64,000 nt of DNA from Bemisia tabaci (taxonomy: Eukaryota > Arthropoda > Insecta > Hemiptera > Aleyrodidae): NCBI RefSeq assembly GCF_918797505.1, contig NC_092801.1:28922477-28986476 (forward strand), read 5' to 3'. Every line of letters begins with the position of its first letter. The stretch's first letter is position 1. A program made the translations under genes and the position numbers. A model generated the notes under the pieces. It was not told the origin of the DNA. It made no database searches and saw nothing but the letters and a program-made list of their open reading frames with translations. Below are positions 33,142-43,905 of this stretch, piece by piece.

Positions 33142-34147
33142 CCGGGAATCGTGACTCGATGGGCGTAACTCTGTTTTTGCATGAGCCCTGGGAGGTATAC
33201 AGTTATATGGGCGGTAGGGCTCATTCCACAGTAAAGGTGTGCCTTGGAGGCGAGAAATCGTAACTCGATGGGCATAACTCTGTCTTTGCGTGAGCCCTGG
33301 GAGGCATGGAGTTATATGGGCGATAGGGCTCATTCCAGAATTAAGGTATGCCTCGGAGCAGAGAGATTGTCACTCAATGGGCGTAACTCTGTTTTTGCAT
33401 GAGCCCTGGCAGGTACACATTTATATGGTCGATAGGTCTCAATTCAAAAATCAAGGTATGCCTTGGAGCAGAGAAATTGTAACTCGATGGGCGTAACTCT
33501 GATTTTGCGTGAGCCCTGAGAGTCGTAGAATTATATGGGCCATAGGGCTCATTCCAGAATGGGGGTATGCCCTGGAGCAGAGAAATTGTAACTCGATGGG
33601 CGTAACTCTGTCTTTCCATGAGTCCTGGCAGGTATACACTTATATGGTCGATAGGTCTCATTTCAGAATACAGGTATGCCTTGGAGTCGAGGAATCGGCA
33701 GTCGATGGGCGTAACTCTGTTTTTCCATGAGCCCTGGAAGATATACAGTTATGTAGGCGGTAGGGTTCATTCCAGAACTAAGGTATGTTTTGGAGTCGAG
33801 AAATCGTAACTCGATGGGCGTAACTCTGTCTTTGCATAAGCCCTGAGAAGCATGGAGTTATATGGGCGATAGGGCTCATTTCAGAGTAAAGAGCCCTTAG
33901 AGCCAAGAAATCGTAACTCGATGGGCGTAACTCTGTTTTTACATGAGCCCTGGGAGGCGTGGAGTGATACGAGTCCTAAGGCTCATTCCAGATTAAAATT
34001 GTACATTGAAGCCGAGGAATCGTCATGTCGATGAGTGTAACTCTGTTTTTGCGTGAGCCCTGGGAGGAATGGAGTTATATGTATGATAAGGCTCATTCCA
34101 GAGTAAAAGTATGTCTTGGAGTCGAGAAATCGTAACTCGATGGGCGT
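33142..34147 (+). repeat. 109-bp minisatellite R, left block
   Basis: ACTCGATGGGCGTAACTCTG or close variants recur at about 33154, 33263, 33372, 33482, 33591, 33700, 33809, 33916, 34025 and 34135, a steady 107-110 bp period. Each unit holds TGAGCCCT and AGGGCTCA about 30 nt apart, so each can form its own hairpin. Since 109 is not a multiple of 3, the long frames across it are not a conserved protein. Confidence 0.95.
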
Positions 34148-34510
34148 CCCAGATAAGACAGGAATATTTAGCCAATATTTAAACAATATTGTTTTGGTAT
34201 TTATGCAAACATTGGGCCAATATTGGTTAAATATTGAGCCAATGTTAAAATCGTACACCATCTTTCCTTTTGGCATAAATACTGTGCCAATACTTTGGCT
34301 GAGAATACTGTGCCAGTACTTCAAAGGGAAAGTATTTGGATATCAATATTGAGACAATACTACACCATTATTGAATGAATTTAGGGGTTCGCAGCTAGGG
34401 GATGGTGGAAAAGGGTTAATTGTGGGAATAATTTTAGAAACCATGAAAAATAAAAATAATGAAACCACTGGAATGTTATTGAATCGATTTTGCAGATTAG
34501 AAATTATTCA

Positions 34511-34583
34511 TCCACCTTGGGGATTGAACCCGGGACCTACCTAACTCTAACCGACGACCCTACCGATTGAGCTTCACTAGACG
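34511..34583 (-). ncRNA. tRNA-like segment (SINE head or tRNA pseudogene) inside S
   Basis: On the minus strand, AAGCTCAATCGGTAGGG resembles a tRNA D-arm (A box), and GGGTTCAATCCCC about 40 nt later is a perfect T-arm (B box). Total length is about 73 nt. The anticodon and acceptor stems do not pair well, so this is not a working tRNA. A T-rich stretch lies beyond its 5' side. Confidence 0.55.
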
Positions 34584-34659
34584 ATGTATTGTAGTGACTT
34601 AAAACCGGTATTTAACGTCGAGTTGGACGGGCAACTAGGATATTTTCCATCTGCCTGGA

Positions 34660-35130
34660 TTTGTCCGTGTATTTATTTTACTTTTTACTTTACTATATTT
34701 TTTAAATTTATTTTATCGTTTTACTTTGTTTTATTTCCTTGCTGACTCTATTTTTTTCTTCACTCTATTTTTTTTTTCAAGCACTTCATTTTTTTTCTTT
34801 AATTATTTACTTCTTATTCCTTTACTTTGTTTTGTTTTACTGTAATTTATTTTAATACTTCATCATAATTTTTTTGACTTCAGTTAATTCTTTAAATTCA
34901 TTCTATTCTTTAACCTCATTTAGTTTTTTCCCTTATACTTTATTTTTTTCTTCATCTCAGTTTTTTTACTTCATCTCCTTGCTCCCTCTAATGTTTTACT
35001 TCAGTTTAGTCTTTGACTTCATTTTATCATTAATTTGATTTACTTCATTTTATTTCTCTTCTTTTATCTCTGTTATTCTATTATTTCCACCATTCTATTA
35101 TTTTATTTATTTTTTTCTCTTTAAATTTTC
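34660..35130. repeat. T-rich low-complexity stretch inside S
   Basis: Dominated by TTTATTTTAC, ACTTCATTTT and TTTTTTC words. No coding content. Confidence 0.75.
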
Positions 35131-36081
35131 ATCGACATTCTGAGATGCATTTTGCATTTGATTGCAGTTTGATGTCTTCCTCATAAAGACTATGCAGGTG
35201 CGATTGCCATAATCTCACAGCTGCACAGCTACTAAGTGCAAGTTCTACAGGAGACCAATAAGCACACGAGATCAAGAATTTCTTCTTCAGTTGAATTTAA
35301 ATGTTTCATTTGAAATTTGAAAAATAAAAAATAAACAACCAGATGTGAATGAATGATAACATTCTCATTCAATGATAATATTCACAACAGTACATGAACT
35401 ACAAACGAAACAAAAAAAGAAATAAACTGAGATCACGCGCAAATACATTGAAAATGACCTCAAGGAGGTGGAAATTCAACAATTTCTTGGGAGGCAAAAA
35501 AATATATATTATATTAAATTTGACAACAACTGCAATAACCTTTATGAATAATAAGGTTGAAAATAATGGAAAATTGTTCAGAAAGAACACATTTGAGCTA
35601 CGTCTTAAATCTAAGCCTTATTATGTTTAATACTTTTCGTTATGGGCAGGCATTTAGTATGATGACTTATACCGATTAGGATATCGAAAATATTTTAAAA
35701 ATATTTTGAATAGCAGTATTATTGTTTAAAATATTTTGAAAATATTTTGAAAATACTTACCAATGCATTACTGTCTTTTAAAATATTTTTAAAATATATA
35801 ATAAATATTTTGAATATAAATATTATATGTACTGATATTTTAAAAATACTCTCACGATATAAATTTTTACAGTATTGAAATACAAATATTTTGAAAATAT
35901 TTTTATGATGTTTTGGGTAAATATATTATTTTTAAAAATACTAAATGATGATTCTTTAAATATTTTCTAAAAAAATAATTTTGATTATAATATTATCAAA
36001 ATATTGTCAGTATTGTGTAAATATTGCGACAGTACTGACAATATTTGCCCAATATTGTAAAAATATTATGTCTTATCTGGG

Positions 36082-36275
36082 GTAACTCTGTCTTTGCATG
36101 ATCTCTGGGAGGTATACGGTTATATGGGCGGTAGGGCCCATTCCAGAGTAAAAGTATACCTTGTAGTCCAGAAATCGTAACTCGATGATCGTAACTCTGT
36201 CTTTGCGTGAGCCCTGAGAGGCAAGGAGTTGAATGGGCGATAGGACTCATTCCAGAATGAAGTTATGTATTGGAA
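36082..36275 (+). repeat. 109-bp minisatellite R, right block
   Basis: Resumes in phase after S with AACTCTGTCTTTGCATGA. One full unit and a partial one (ACTCGATGATCG at 36180) before identity fades near GGAACCGA. Confidence 0.9.
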
Positions 36276-37243
36276 CCGATGTACGACCCGAAATCGGTCT
36301 CTTGAATATTCACCAGAAGCGGATCCAGCAATTTGGCAACACCGGGTTTCCTCCACTTAAACCTATGTTAAATAATCGATTCTTGTCAGAGCACCTTGCC
36401 CCTCCGAAAATCGATACATTTACATTGGTTGAAATGGAGAAAAACAATGTTGCCGATTTGCTGGATCCGCCAATGACATTCACCAAAAGTGAATATTTTT
36501 GGTTTAGAACGAACAGTCTTATTACAAAAAGAAGCGGTCTTCTCTAGTAAAATTCCCCGTTCAGACACCTCGGTTATCACGGCAGCACTGCTCTTGCGGG
36601 GAAGTCAGCGTGGTGGGGGGGGGGGGCGTCCATCGCGAAACTGTCGGTCCGAAGCAGGTTGAAGGAGGGAGGGGGTGGGGGGGAGGGGTACGGCGCCCAA
36701 CTTAAATGAAAATGAATGTCACTTCCGCGAGCGGATGAGTGGTCAGCGATGTGTTTGAATTGCTTTTATTTCCCCTCGCGAGGGAGTTGACGACTGATTT
36801 GAATTCTCCATTCGTCATAACCCTCGTTTTTTTCTCTCTTTGTGTCGCGATTTTACTCCGTCATTACTTCGAGCTCTCTGCCTCCCTAAATTTTTATTTC
36901 GTGTCGTGGTTGCCTATGCCTAACCACGCTCCGCGCAAAGCTTTACCGAACCAATTTCCATGTTTTTTTGGATTTTTTTTATTTCATTTTTTATTTTTTG
37001 GAAAATATTGAGAACGGAAGATAGCGAGCCTACCAGAGCAACAATTAAAAGCAAAAAACACACACAAAAAACAAAATTTTGTGAAGAGATTTTTTTTTCA
37101 ATAGACTCAGTTTGCTTTTACTTTTATCTCTATAATTTATTTATTGATGACTCCGCAATTCGAGATGAATGTTTTCAATAATATTTCATAAAAAAATGGA
37201 CGTTTTAAAGTCAAAAGAAAAGGAATTGATTCAAAAGTACATT
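36276..37243. other. No gene; homopolymer-rich
   Basis: G-runs at 36613-36626 and 36670-36690. T- and A-rich from 36950 to 37130. Short frames only. Confidence 0.4.
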
Positions 37244-37474
37244 CACTGGAAAAAAAAAACACATTGGATCTAGAGTCCAGACTCTTGTAAACATTCAAAA
37301 GAAAAAAATACTCTTGATTCAATCAGATTTAAGCTTAAATCAAAAGGAAATCCGTTCAAATTAAAAGGCTTGGTTCTTGATTTAAGCAAAAATCCGATTG
37401 AAAAATCCGAGTATTTTTTCTTGTCAATGTTTTTAAGAGTCTGAACTCTAAATCAAATGTGTTTTTTTCCAGTG
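37244..37474. mobile_element. Foldback MITE family B, copy B4
   Basis: CACTGGAAAAAAAAAACACA to TGTGTTTTTTTCCAGTG, flanked by TT on both sides. Arms pair through GGATCTAGAGTCCAGACTC. Confidence 0.88.
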
Positions 37475-38242
37475 TTGGCGGTAAACATCGATGATAAGAT
37501 TACAAAAAAACAGCATCTTTATTGCAATGTTAAAGCAATTTCTATCATAATTTTTTTTTTTTTTTTTTGGTGGCAAGTATACTTTAAAATTCTAGGGACT
37601 GTACAAAATGCTTTTGAAAATTTAAAAAAAAGACACACCCTTCGGTTCAATAAGTACAGTAAATCAACCCTAAAAGCATCTGCATTTGTTAGGAGATTTG
37701 GTAGCGAATGAAAATACAAGTTTTCCTTCACTCACAATACGCTTTTTTAAATCAATTCTTAATTTATTTTTTTTCTAGCAACCGATAATTTTTAGATTTT
37801 ACTTAACGAGAGCCTCGCAGGATAAAATGTGCAAGTATTCAACCGCGCAAAATGTCTTAAAGAACTTAACAGCGTAACGCATCCTGTTCCGAACATTTGT
37901 GTTCGCGGGGAAATAAGGATTGCAACAATGGACGGGTCTCGGGTCTAATTGGACCTTTTTCTCATTATCAGCACAGTGCAGTCTCCTGATTTTCTGCTTC
38001 CTCTCTCATAGGAGGGCAAATTTCACGCACAATGACTGAACACAACCATTTCCCAGTCCAAACGACTCCTATGTATGCCGCCTTTGCTCGCAAGTAGGGG
38101 TGCACACTTTAATCCTTCAAAATATATTCCGTCATATTTTAGATTATCAAACGTAAGGTTCTAACGAGGGTTCAAATGGGGAAAAGGGCTTAATTTCATT
38201 AGTTATTGAAACCGTATACAGGAAGAGGAATAGAAATTCTCA
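37475..38242. other. No gene seen
   Basis: T-run at 37549-37568. Otherwise unique-looking sequence with no exon. Confidence 0.35.
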
Positions 38243-38452
38243 CACTGAAAAAAATGGATCGCTTATTAAACAATTGTGTAGTTTAAAAAAGTTCGACATG
38301 TTTCAGATGAACATTTTACAACAGTGGAAAGCTAATTTAACCACGAGAATGGTTGAATTAGCATTTTTTACTGTAAAATGTACATTGAAACAAGTTGGAC
38401 AATTTTTTAAACTACACAATGGTTAAATCAGCAATATAATTTTTCCCTGCTG
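38243..38452 (+). mobile_element. MITE family D, copy D2
   Basis: CACTGAAAAAAATGGATCGC at the left. TTAAACAATTGTGTAGTTTA faces TAAACTACACAATGGTTAAA. The right end decays into TTTTTCCCTGCTG. Confidence 0.75.
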
Positions 38453-38490
38453 TTGACACCTGAACCTCTCACGTTAAGAAACAATTTCAG

Positions 38491-38585
38491 TGATTTTCGT
38501 CGCGTGAATCTGTTATACGTGAAATCCGGTTGAGAAACATGTATCAGAATGCTTCGATTCGAACCTTCTCTACAGATGTTCTTTT
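38491..38585. mobile_element. Family Q fragment, Q3
   Basis: GATTTTCGTCGCGTGAATCT and GAGAAACATGTATCAGAATG match the right arm of Q2 (54850-54920). Confidence 0.65.
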
Positions 38586-39097
38586 TTGTAAAAACGTTCT
38601 CGATTGAAATTCGCACTTAAACGTCTTCAAATCGATGCCCATTGAATCGTAAGAATCACGCAAGATAAGGCGAAGTCAGAGACTCGAATCCGCCGATCGG
38701 CGGGCGCCAACTTCGCGAATAAATCCTCCGTTTAAAAATGTTTACGCAGCCGTGGCATCGCAAAGTTGCCGGATGTGGATACTTCACGAGGGTTCGAACG
38801 GAGGGAAACGTCGCTTTTCGAGCACGATCTGGCAATTAATGCGGCGGATCGGACAACGGTGGAGAACTCGCCTTATGTTCAATCAAGTATGAAAAACCGG
38901 GCGGGGCCGACGACGCCGAAGTTGACAAATTTTATGAATCTCCGCTAAGTCTCTCGCCGACTCCTCTCCATTTTTCAATTTTCCGCGCGCATTTCCAATC
39001 TTCCCCCGTTTCCGCGTCCCGAAAGCGACACTCTCGACAATTTCCTGACTTGTTCGTTTCGCCGCCACCGTCGCACGGTGGAGCGAACCGCCCAGAG
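38586..39097. other. GC-richer stretch, no gene recognised
   Basis: 38690-39080 is GC-rich with frames of about 60-70 codons on both strands. None shows a family signature. Confidence 0.35.
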
Positions 39098-39600
39098 GGG
39101 TGATTATTGAAATTGATAGACAAAGCTATAGACAAAGAAGACATAAGGAGTTTGGAGCGATCTCATTGGTTGCAATGGGTTCACTGGAAAAAAAAAAAAA
39201 CACATTGGATCTGGAGTCCAGACTCTTAAAAACATCGACAAGAAAAAGTACTCTTGATTCAATCAGAATCTAGCTTAAATCAAGAACCAAGCCTCTTAAT
39301 TTAAACGGATTTCGTTTTGATTCAAGCAAAAATCCGATTAAATCAAGAGTATTTTTTCTTGTCAATGTTTTCAAGAGTCTGAACTCTAGATCTAATGTGT
39401 TTTTTTTCCAGTGTTGAAATGGACAAAGAAGGTAAATAATAGACTGACTAATGGCAACCGACAAGAGACCCTACGGTTTGTCCATCATTTTTCCTTTTAG
39501 TCTATTAATTAAAACCACCCGCCTCAACCAATAGGATCGCTCCATATTCTCTATGCCTCCTTTATCTATAGCTTTGTCTATCAGTTTCAATAATCAGCCC
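39098..39600. mobile_element. Foldback element T, copy T2, interrupted by B5
   Basis: TGATTATTGAAATTGATAGA to TCTATCAGTTTCAATAATCA. Interior CATTGGTTGCAATGGG and CCAATAGGATCGCTCCATAT pair with spacing as in T1 once B5 is removed. Confidence 0.87.
39182..39413. mobile_element. Foldback MITE family B, copy B5, nested in T2
   Basis: CACTGGAAAAAAAAAAAAAC to GTTTTTTTTCCAGTG, with TT on both sides. B is therefore younger than this T copy. Confidence 0.88.
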
Positions 39601-39647
39601 CCAGCCGTCCACAGGAAAAGCGCAGTAACTCCGATCAAGACTTTGCA

Positions 39648-39770
39648 TCAGCGACGAGGCGTTAATGATCATTATCGATTTCCTCGACTTGAAACTGTGG
39701 TAAAGAATCGACTATTAAAGTGTTCGTTGCCAACACCCTGTTTATCGATCATTTTACTAAATGCTTCCCC
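39648..39770. mobile_element. MITE family U fragment, U6
   Basis: CAGCGACGAGGCGTTAATGA, GGTAAAGAATCGACTATTAA and CCCTGTTTATCGATCATTTT. The far terminal repeat is lost. Confidence 0.72.
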
Positions 39771-39819
39771 AGGCTCATAAGTAATTATTGTAGTTATGTT
39801 CCTTTGTCAGCGAATTGAC

Positions 39820-40234
39820 GAATTGGACTGCGTTTTGCAATTCGGAACCATAATTTCTGGCTTAAATGCCAAAACACTAATGTGCATAAGGAAACGAATG
39901 GCACAGGGTTGAACTTCATTTGGGCGAGTATGGTCAAAAGCCTAGCGTTTGGGCGAGAAAATGCGTTTCGTTTGGGCGAGTGAGAAAACAGTGAGAAAGT
40001 AGGTGAAATCATTATCGGGCATTACTTTTAGGCGACTTCGCAGGAAAACGTGCAAAACGGAAAATGGAAACGTGGCTAATCTTTTATTCCAGTTGATGCT
40101 TCGTCATCCGGTAAAAAAGTGTTAAAAATCGTGGGGTGTAAAGGGCCCTCACGTCAATTTTCTTCAAAAAAAAAAAAAACTATTTGATTTTTTTCATTTG
40201 TTGTTCCAAATTGCAGAATGCAGTCAAATTATCG
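39820..40234. mobile_element. Element family V, copy V2
   Basis: GGACTGCGTTTTGCAATTCG at the left and CCAAATTGCAGAATGCAGTC at the right, the same ends as V1. The interior has GTTTGGGCGAG repeated at about 39910-39985. Confidence 0.72.
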
Positions 40235-40689
40235 TATCGTTCTCCAAAGTGCTGAATACCTAGACGTAGATATGGGCTTTTAAAGTCTCCACATCATATC
40301 CGAATGCTCGTAACGCCTCGGTCTACTGTGCGCTACTATTCCTTCTTTCTCCGCGTCACTTTCTTGTCGATGGGTTGATACTATTCTCCACTTTCCCATA
40401 ATTCCTCGGGAGCCCCTCGTATATTGAGAAGTTTTATTCGCCTCCGCAGTTGTTGACAAGCTGCGAACTCTCACAAATCGCGATAGTTGTCATTTTTATT
40501 CCCTCCATTTTTCTCTGTCCTCCCTCTGTTTTGTCGGGGAATGGCGGGGCGGGGAGGAGAGAAGAATACCTCGATACACGATTGCGGCGGAACGATGATA
40601 AAACAACTTTAATTGCATTCAAAGTACCCGCGAAGAATCGAGTTTATCGCACAATATCGTCACATAACGGCCTCTTGTTTTAAACGACA
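40235..40689. other. No gene recognised
   Basis: Overlapping short frames on both strands at 40280-40680, no recognisable product. Confidence 0.35.
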
Positions 40690-40999
40690 CACAGAGAAAA
40701 AAACTTCGTGCATGGGACCCGAAGTTGTGGTCATATGGATCTCTGAAGTTTTTGGATCACGTATCTAAAAACTTGAGGTCCAGCTGCCGAAGTTCGGCTC
40801 AGACATCTGAAGTACTTCGATGTATACCGAAGGGTTCGGATCAGACATCTAAAGTACTCCGGTGCTTACCGAAGTGCCTCGATGTCTGATCCGAACTTTG
40901 GCAGCTTGACCTCAAGTTTTCGGATGCGTGATCAGAAAACTTCAGAGATCCATATGACCTCAACTTCGGGTCCCATGCACGAAGTTTTTTTTCTCCGTG
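40690..40999. mobile_element. Foldback MITE family E, copy E2
   Basis: CACAGAGAAAAAAACTTCGT to GAAGTTTTTTTTCTCCGTG. About 45 bp longer than E1: the centre carries extra CATCTGAAGTACTTCGATG and ACCGAAG words that are themselves near-palindromic. Confidence 0.85.
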
Positions 41000-41102
41000 C
41001 ATACATCTGTTGCAGGCAAATAGTAAAATGAGTCATTTTGTCTAATGCCTAAGCCAGTAGTCAAATATTTTACGTAGATTTAATTTCTGCTTCTTTACAT
41101 CG

Positions 41103-41345
41103 TTACCTCCCAGCCAAAGTATCGCAAGTGCCATGTACGTTTAAAAATTTCCGCCGTCAGTTTATTTTTTACAGAATTATTCTATGGAGATTTCTGAAAA
41201 TTTCACTGAATTCTCTTTGTGCCGGCGATAAAATTCAGTGAAATTCTCGATCAGATTCAACGAACAATTTCTCTGTAAAAAAATAAAATGGCGGCAACAA
41301 TTTTTAAACGTCGCATGGCGCCTGTGATACTTTGGCCGGAAGGTG
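41103..41345. mobile_element. Foldback element K, copy K2
   Basis: CCAAAGTATCGCAAGTGCCA to TGGCGCCTGTGATACTTTGG, centre AATTCAGTGAAATTCTC. The right arm keeps GTAAAAAAATAAAATGGCGG. Confidence 0.85.
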
Positions 41346-42013
41346 AAGATATGTTCGGTTGTAAGGTTAGAAAGAGAGGATTGCAATTACTTTAATCAAT
41401 TACTTCATTATTATCTACCAGAGGAATGACTTCCTTTGTCACTTGATCCCTGGGAGAGAATGATATGCCACTTAGAAAATTAAAACCAAGCAAACATATA
41501 GCTTATTTTCGAGATCCTGCTAAAGTAGCGTTCACGAATTACGTAACAAACTTGTCTGGCATTTTCGACCCCCCCCCCTTTTTAACACTTCATACGCAAC
41601 CCTCCGTAATAATTTCGGAACACATGACGGACCCCTTCTTCTCCCTAAGGATTTTAAAAATTGTGGGAACCTGTTGAATATATACAGCGAAGAAACTCAA
41701 ATAATACCTTGGTTCATTCATTACCTGCAATGAAAGGAAATACTGAGATGGAAAAAATACACTTATGTTTCGTTATATTTCATTGATTTACGGTGCGAAT
41801 CCGTATTCATAACTGTAGTTTCCACAGTGAAAGGTTATTTGCCGTGCTAATTTCAGTGGGAAAATGACCTAAGAGTAATTTTGAGCTCAACTGGTTATAC
41901 ATTTTCTCCTGTTGAAAATTCCAAGCCGATAAAAAATACTTTAGAAATCTGGAAAAAGGGGCTTTATAGCCCCGATTTTTTCTTCAAGTAACAAAATTGC
42001 ATTATTGTTTTAT
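41346..42013. other. No gene seen
   Basis: C-run at 41570-41578. No exon or repeat partner recognised. Confidence 0.35.
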
Positions 42014-42260
42014 CTGCCGTGCTAGGAGCAACGTCGTATAAGCCTTCAGGCGTTGCCAAACTTCCTTTGAAAAACCCAATTCCTTGGGATAATTTGTGCT
42101 ATTTTTCTAAAATTTTAAGGGAATTTTGTTTGTAATTTGATGTAAAATGTCTAAAAAGGTCAATGAAAAATATCCATAACTATCTTCAAAAATAGGTATT
42201 TTTAGCGTGAATTTGGCAAAATTTGAATGTTTATACGGTGTTTTTCCTTAGGAACGGCAG
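42014..42260. mobile_element. Foldback MITE family J, copy J9
   Basis: CTGCCGTGCTAGGAGCAACG to TTTTTCCTTAGGAACGGCAG. Uninterrupted. Confidence 0.85.
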
Positions 42261-42709
42261 TGATGGTCAATGACTGCGTCACGCCTGCCACGGTTAACAG
42301 ACTCATTTTAGGACGTTCTGGATTAAGCTCTCCAAAGCATAAACGGAGAGAAAAAGTATTGAATTCTCGGTGACAGATCACGTATTGAGACGTAGTGAAA
42401 AAGACTGGATTATTGTGGAAAATAAGTCCTTTCAGTGAGACGCGACTGAAGGGATCGATTGTCGCATCAATATCGATAGCCCTTGGATCGATTAGTAGCA
42501 CTGCTAAGATATGGATGTATCGATCAAATATAGCTGTATTCGATAACGATTCAACTATCCAGGCGCAGAAGGCTTAAGGTAGCCGACTGGATAGGGTGAA
42601 TGACAACAGAAAGAAGGATCAAACTGTCTTTGTGAGGCTTAGAAATATGTTTCAGGCCCTTTCCCTGGAAACTATTCAGCGATTATAGAAAGGCGTGGAG
42701 GATCCTGCA
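42261..42709. other. No gene seen
   Basis: Ordinary sequence with short overlapping frames; GATCGATTGTCGCATCAATA and ATCGATAGCC words near 42450 only. Confidence 0.35.
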
Positions 42710-43104
42710 GGCTGATTATTGAAATTGATAGACACAGTGATAGACAAATTAGGCAAAGGGAAAATGGAATTCGTTGAAACAGGTTGGTTTTATAGACTAA
42801 GGGGGGTATTTATGAACAGTTTGTAGGGTTCCTCCTGAGTTACCATTAGTTAGTCTACCACTTACCACTTACCACTTATCGCTCACTACTTACCACTTAC
42901 CACTTACCACTTACCACTTACCACTTACCACTTACCACTTACCACTTACCACTTACCACTTACCACTTACCACTTACCACTTACCATACTTACTACTTTC
43001 CTCTTTTGTCCATTGCAACTACCCGCCTCCGTCATTAGGATCGCTCCAAGTTCTGTTTTTCCTCTTAATCCATCACTTTGTCTATCATCAATTTTAATAA
43101 TCAT
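42710..43104. mobile_element. Foldback element T, copy T3, with heptamer expansion
   Basis: GGCTGATTATTGAAATTGAT at the left and ATCAATTTTAATAATCATT at the right. The TTAGTCTACC interior word of T has grown into a heptamer run. Confidence 0.82.
42856..42988. repeat. (TTACCAC)n heptamer microsatellite
   Basis: About 18 units of 7 bp, with two variant units (TTATCGC, TCACTAC) near the left. Confidence 0.95.
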
Positions 43105-43264
43105 TAAAAAATGGCTCCGGTAAGCTTACTTCTTATCGAACTCACTTTGGACTTCAGAAGTTCATGGATTAAACCATTTGAATGCACAAAGATATTTGCG
43201 CCATTCCCGGGTATCGCAATAAGTTGCGATTTGATTGGGAGAATTCGTCCCGATTTTATCGACG

Positions 43265-43503
43265 GCGCACACTAGGACGAGTCAGTGGGGGAAGTCGGAC
43301 GAAATTTTAAAATTTTAAAAGCTCATAACTCCGTTCATACAAAACTTTGAGGTTTTAAAAGTTGTTTCATTGGTTTCCTCGTAAAATTTCCCTCTGAAAG
43401 TACCCCTTAAACTTTAATAATTGATAAATTAAACATCATAATTTGTAGTTTTAGTTAAAAAATTCGTGTCCGACCTCTCTCATTGACTCGATCCACTGTG
43501 CTC
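43265..43503. mobile_element. Element family I, copy I3
   Basis: GACGAGTCAGTGGGGGAAGT at the left and TCATTGACTCGATCCACTGT at the right. The interior matches I2 throughout. Confidence 0.85.
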
Positions 43504-43562
43504 GGCACTTTATTACAATATTATCAAACGAAAAATCGTGATGAATTCAGATAAAATTTCGA

Positions 43563-43905
43563 TTTTATCGGTCGCGATTTTATAGAGATAAAATCGCGAC
43601 AAGATTGAAAATATTTGCTCAGATGTTGGTGATCCAAGCAATTTAATCACTAAAGCGTCGTAAAAAATGGCAACTTAAATTGAAGATTTTGCGATTATTT
43701 CGTTTAATAGTGCTACGTGGGTTGGAAAAAAGTGCGTATTTCATAGATTTTATCGAACGCAATTTTATGGAGGTAAGATCGCCACAAGATTGAGGATAAT
43801 CGTTCAGAGGTTGATGATCCTAGCGATTTTGTCTCCAAAAAATCGTAAAAAATGACACCTTAAATTCAAGAAATCGCGATTTTTTCGTTTAAGAATGCTA
43901 ACCAA
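43563..43905. repeat. Two-copy tandem repeat, period about 186 bp
   Basis: TTTTATCGGTCGCGATTTTA at 43563 and TTTTATCGAACGCAATTTTA at 43749 open two units. Each contains a CACAAGATTG or GACAAGATTG word, then GTTGGTGATCC/GTTGATGATCC and AATCGTAAAAAATG-like words. Confidence 0.8.

Larger units (their letters stand above)
34148..36081. mobile_element. Element S, 1.93 kb, inserted in minisatellite R
   Basis: The ends are CCCAGATAAGACA and TGTCTTATCTGGG, 13-bp perfect inverted repeats. A GT dinucleotide is duplicated on both sides (34146-34147 and 36082-36083). Removing the insert restores the R word GATGGGCGTAACTCTG exactly. Subterminal regions are packed with AATATT and CAATATTG words. The middle has a tRNA-like segment and a T-rich stretch (34660-35130). 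No transposase. The superfamily is uncertain. Confidence 0.88.

Noticed and set aside
33142..34147. CRISPR-like regularly spaced repeats
   Set aside because: Units are contiguous 109-bp minisatellite copies without unique spacers, in an insect nuclear context with no cas genes.
33049..34324. Repetitive frames resembling a repeat protein (PIAHIT..., SYAHRV...)
   Set aside because: The repeat unit is 109 bp, not a multiple of 3, so frame shifts from unit to unit. No protein is maintained.
34511..34583. Functional tRNA gene on the minus strand
   Set aside because: A and B boxes are present, but acceptor and anticodon stems do not pair and no clean anticodon loop is found.
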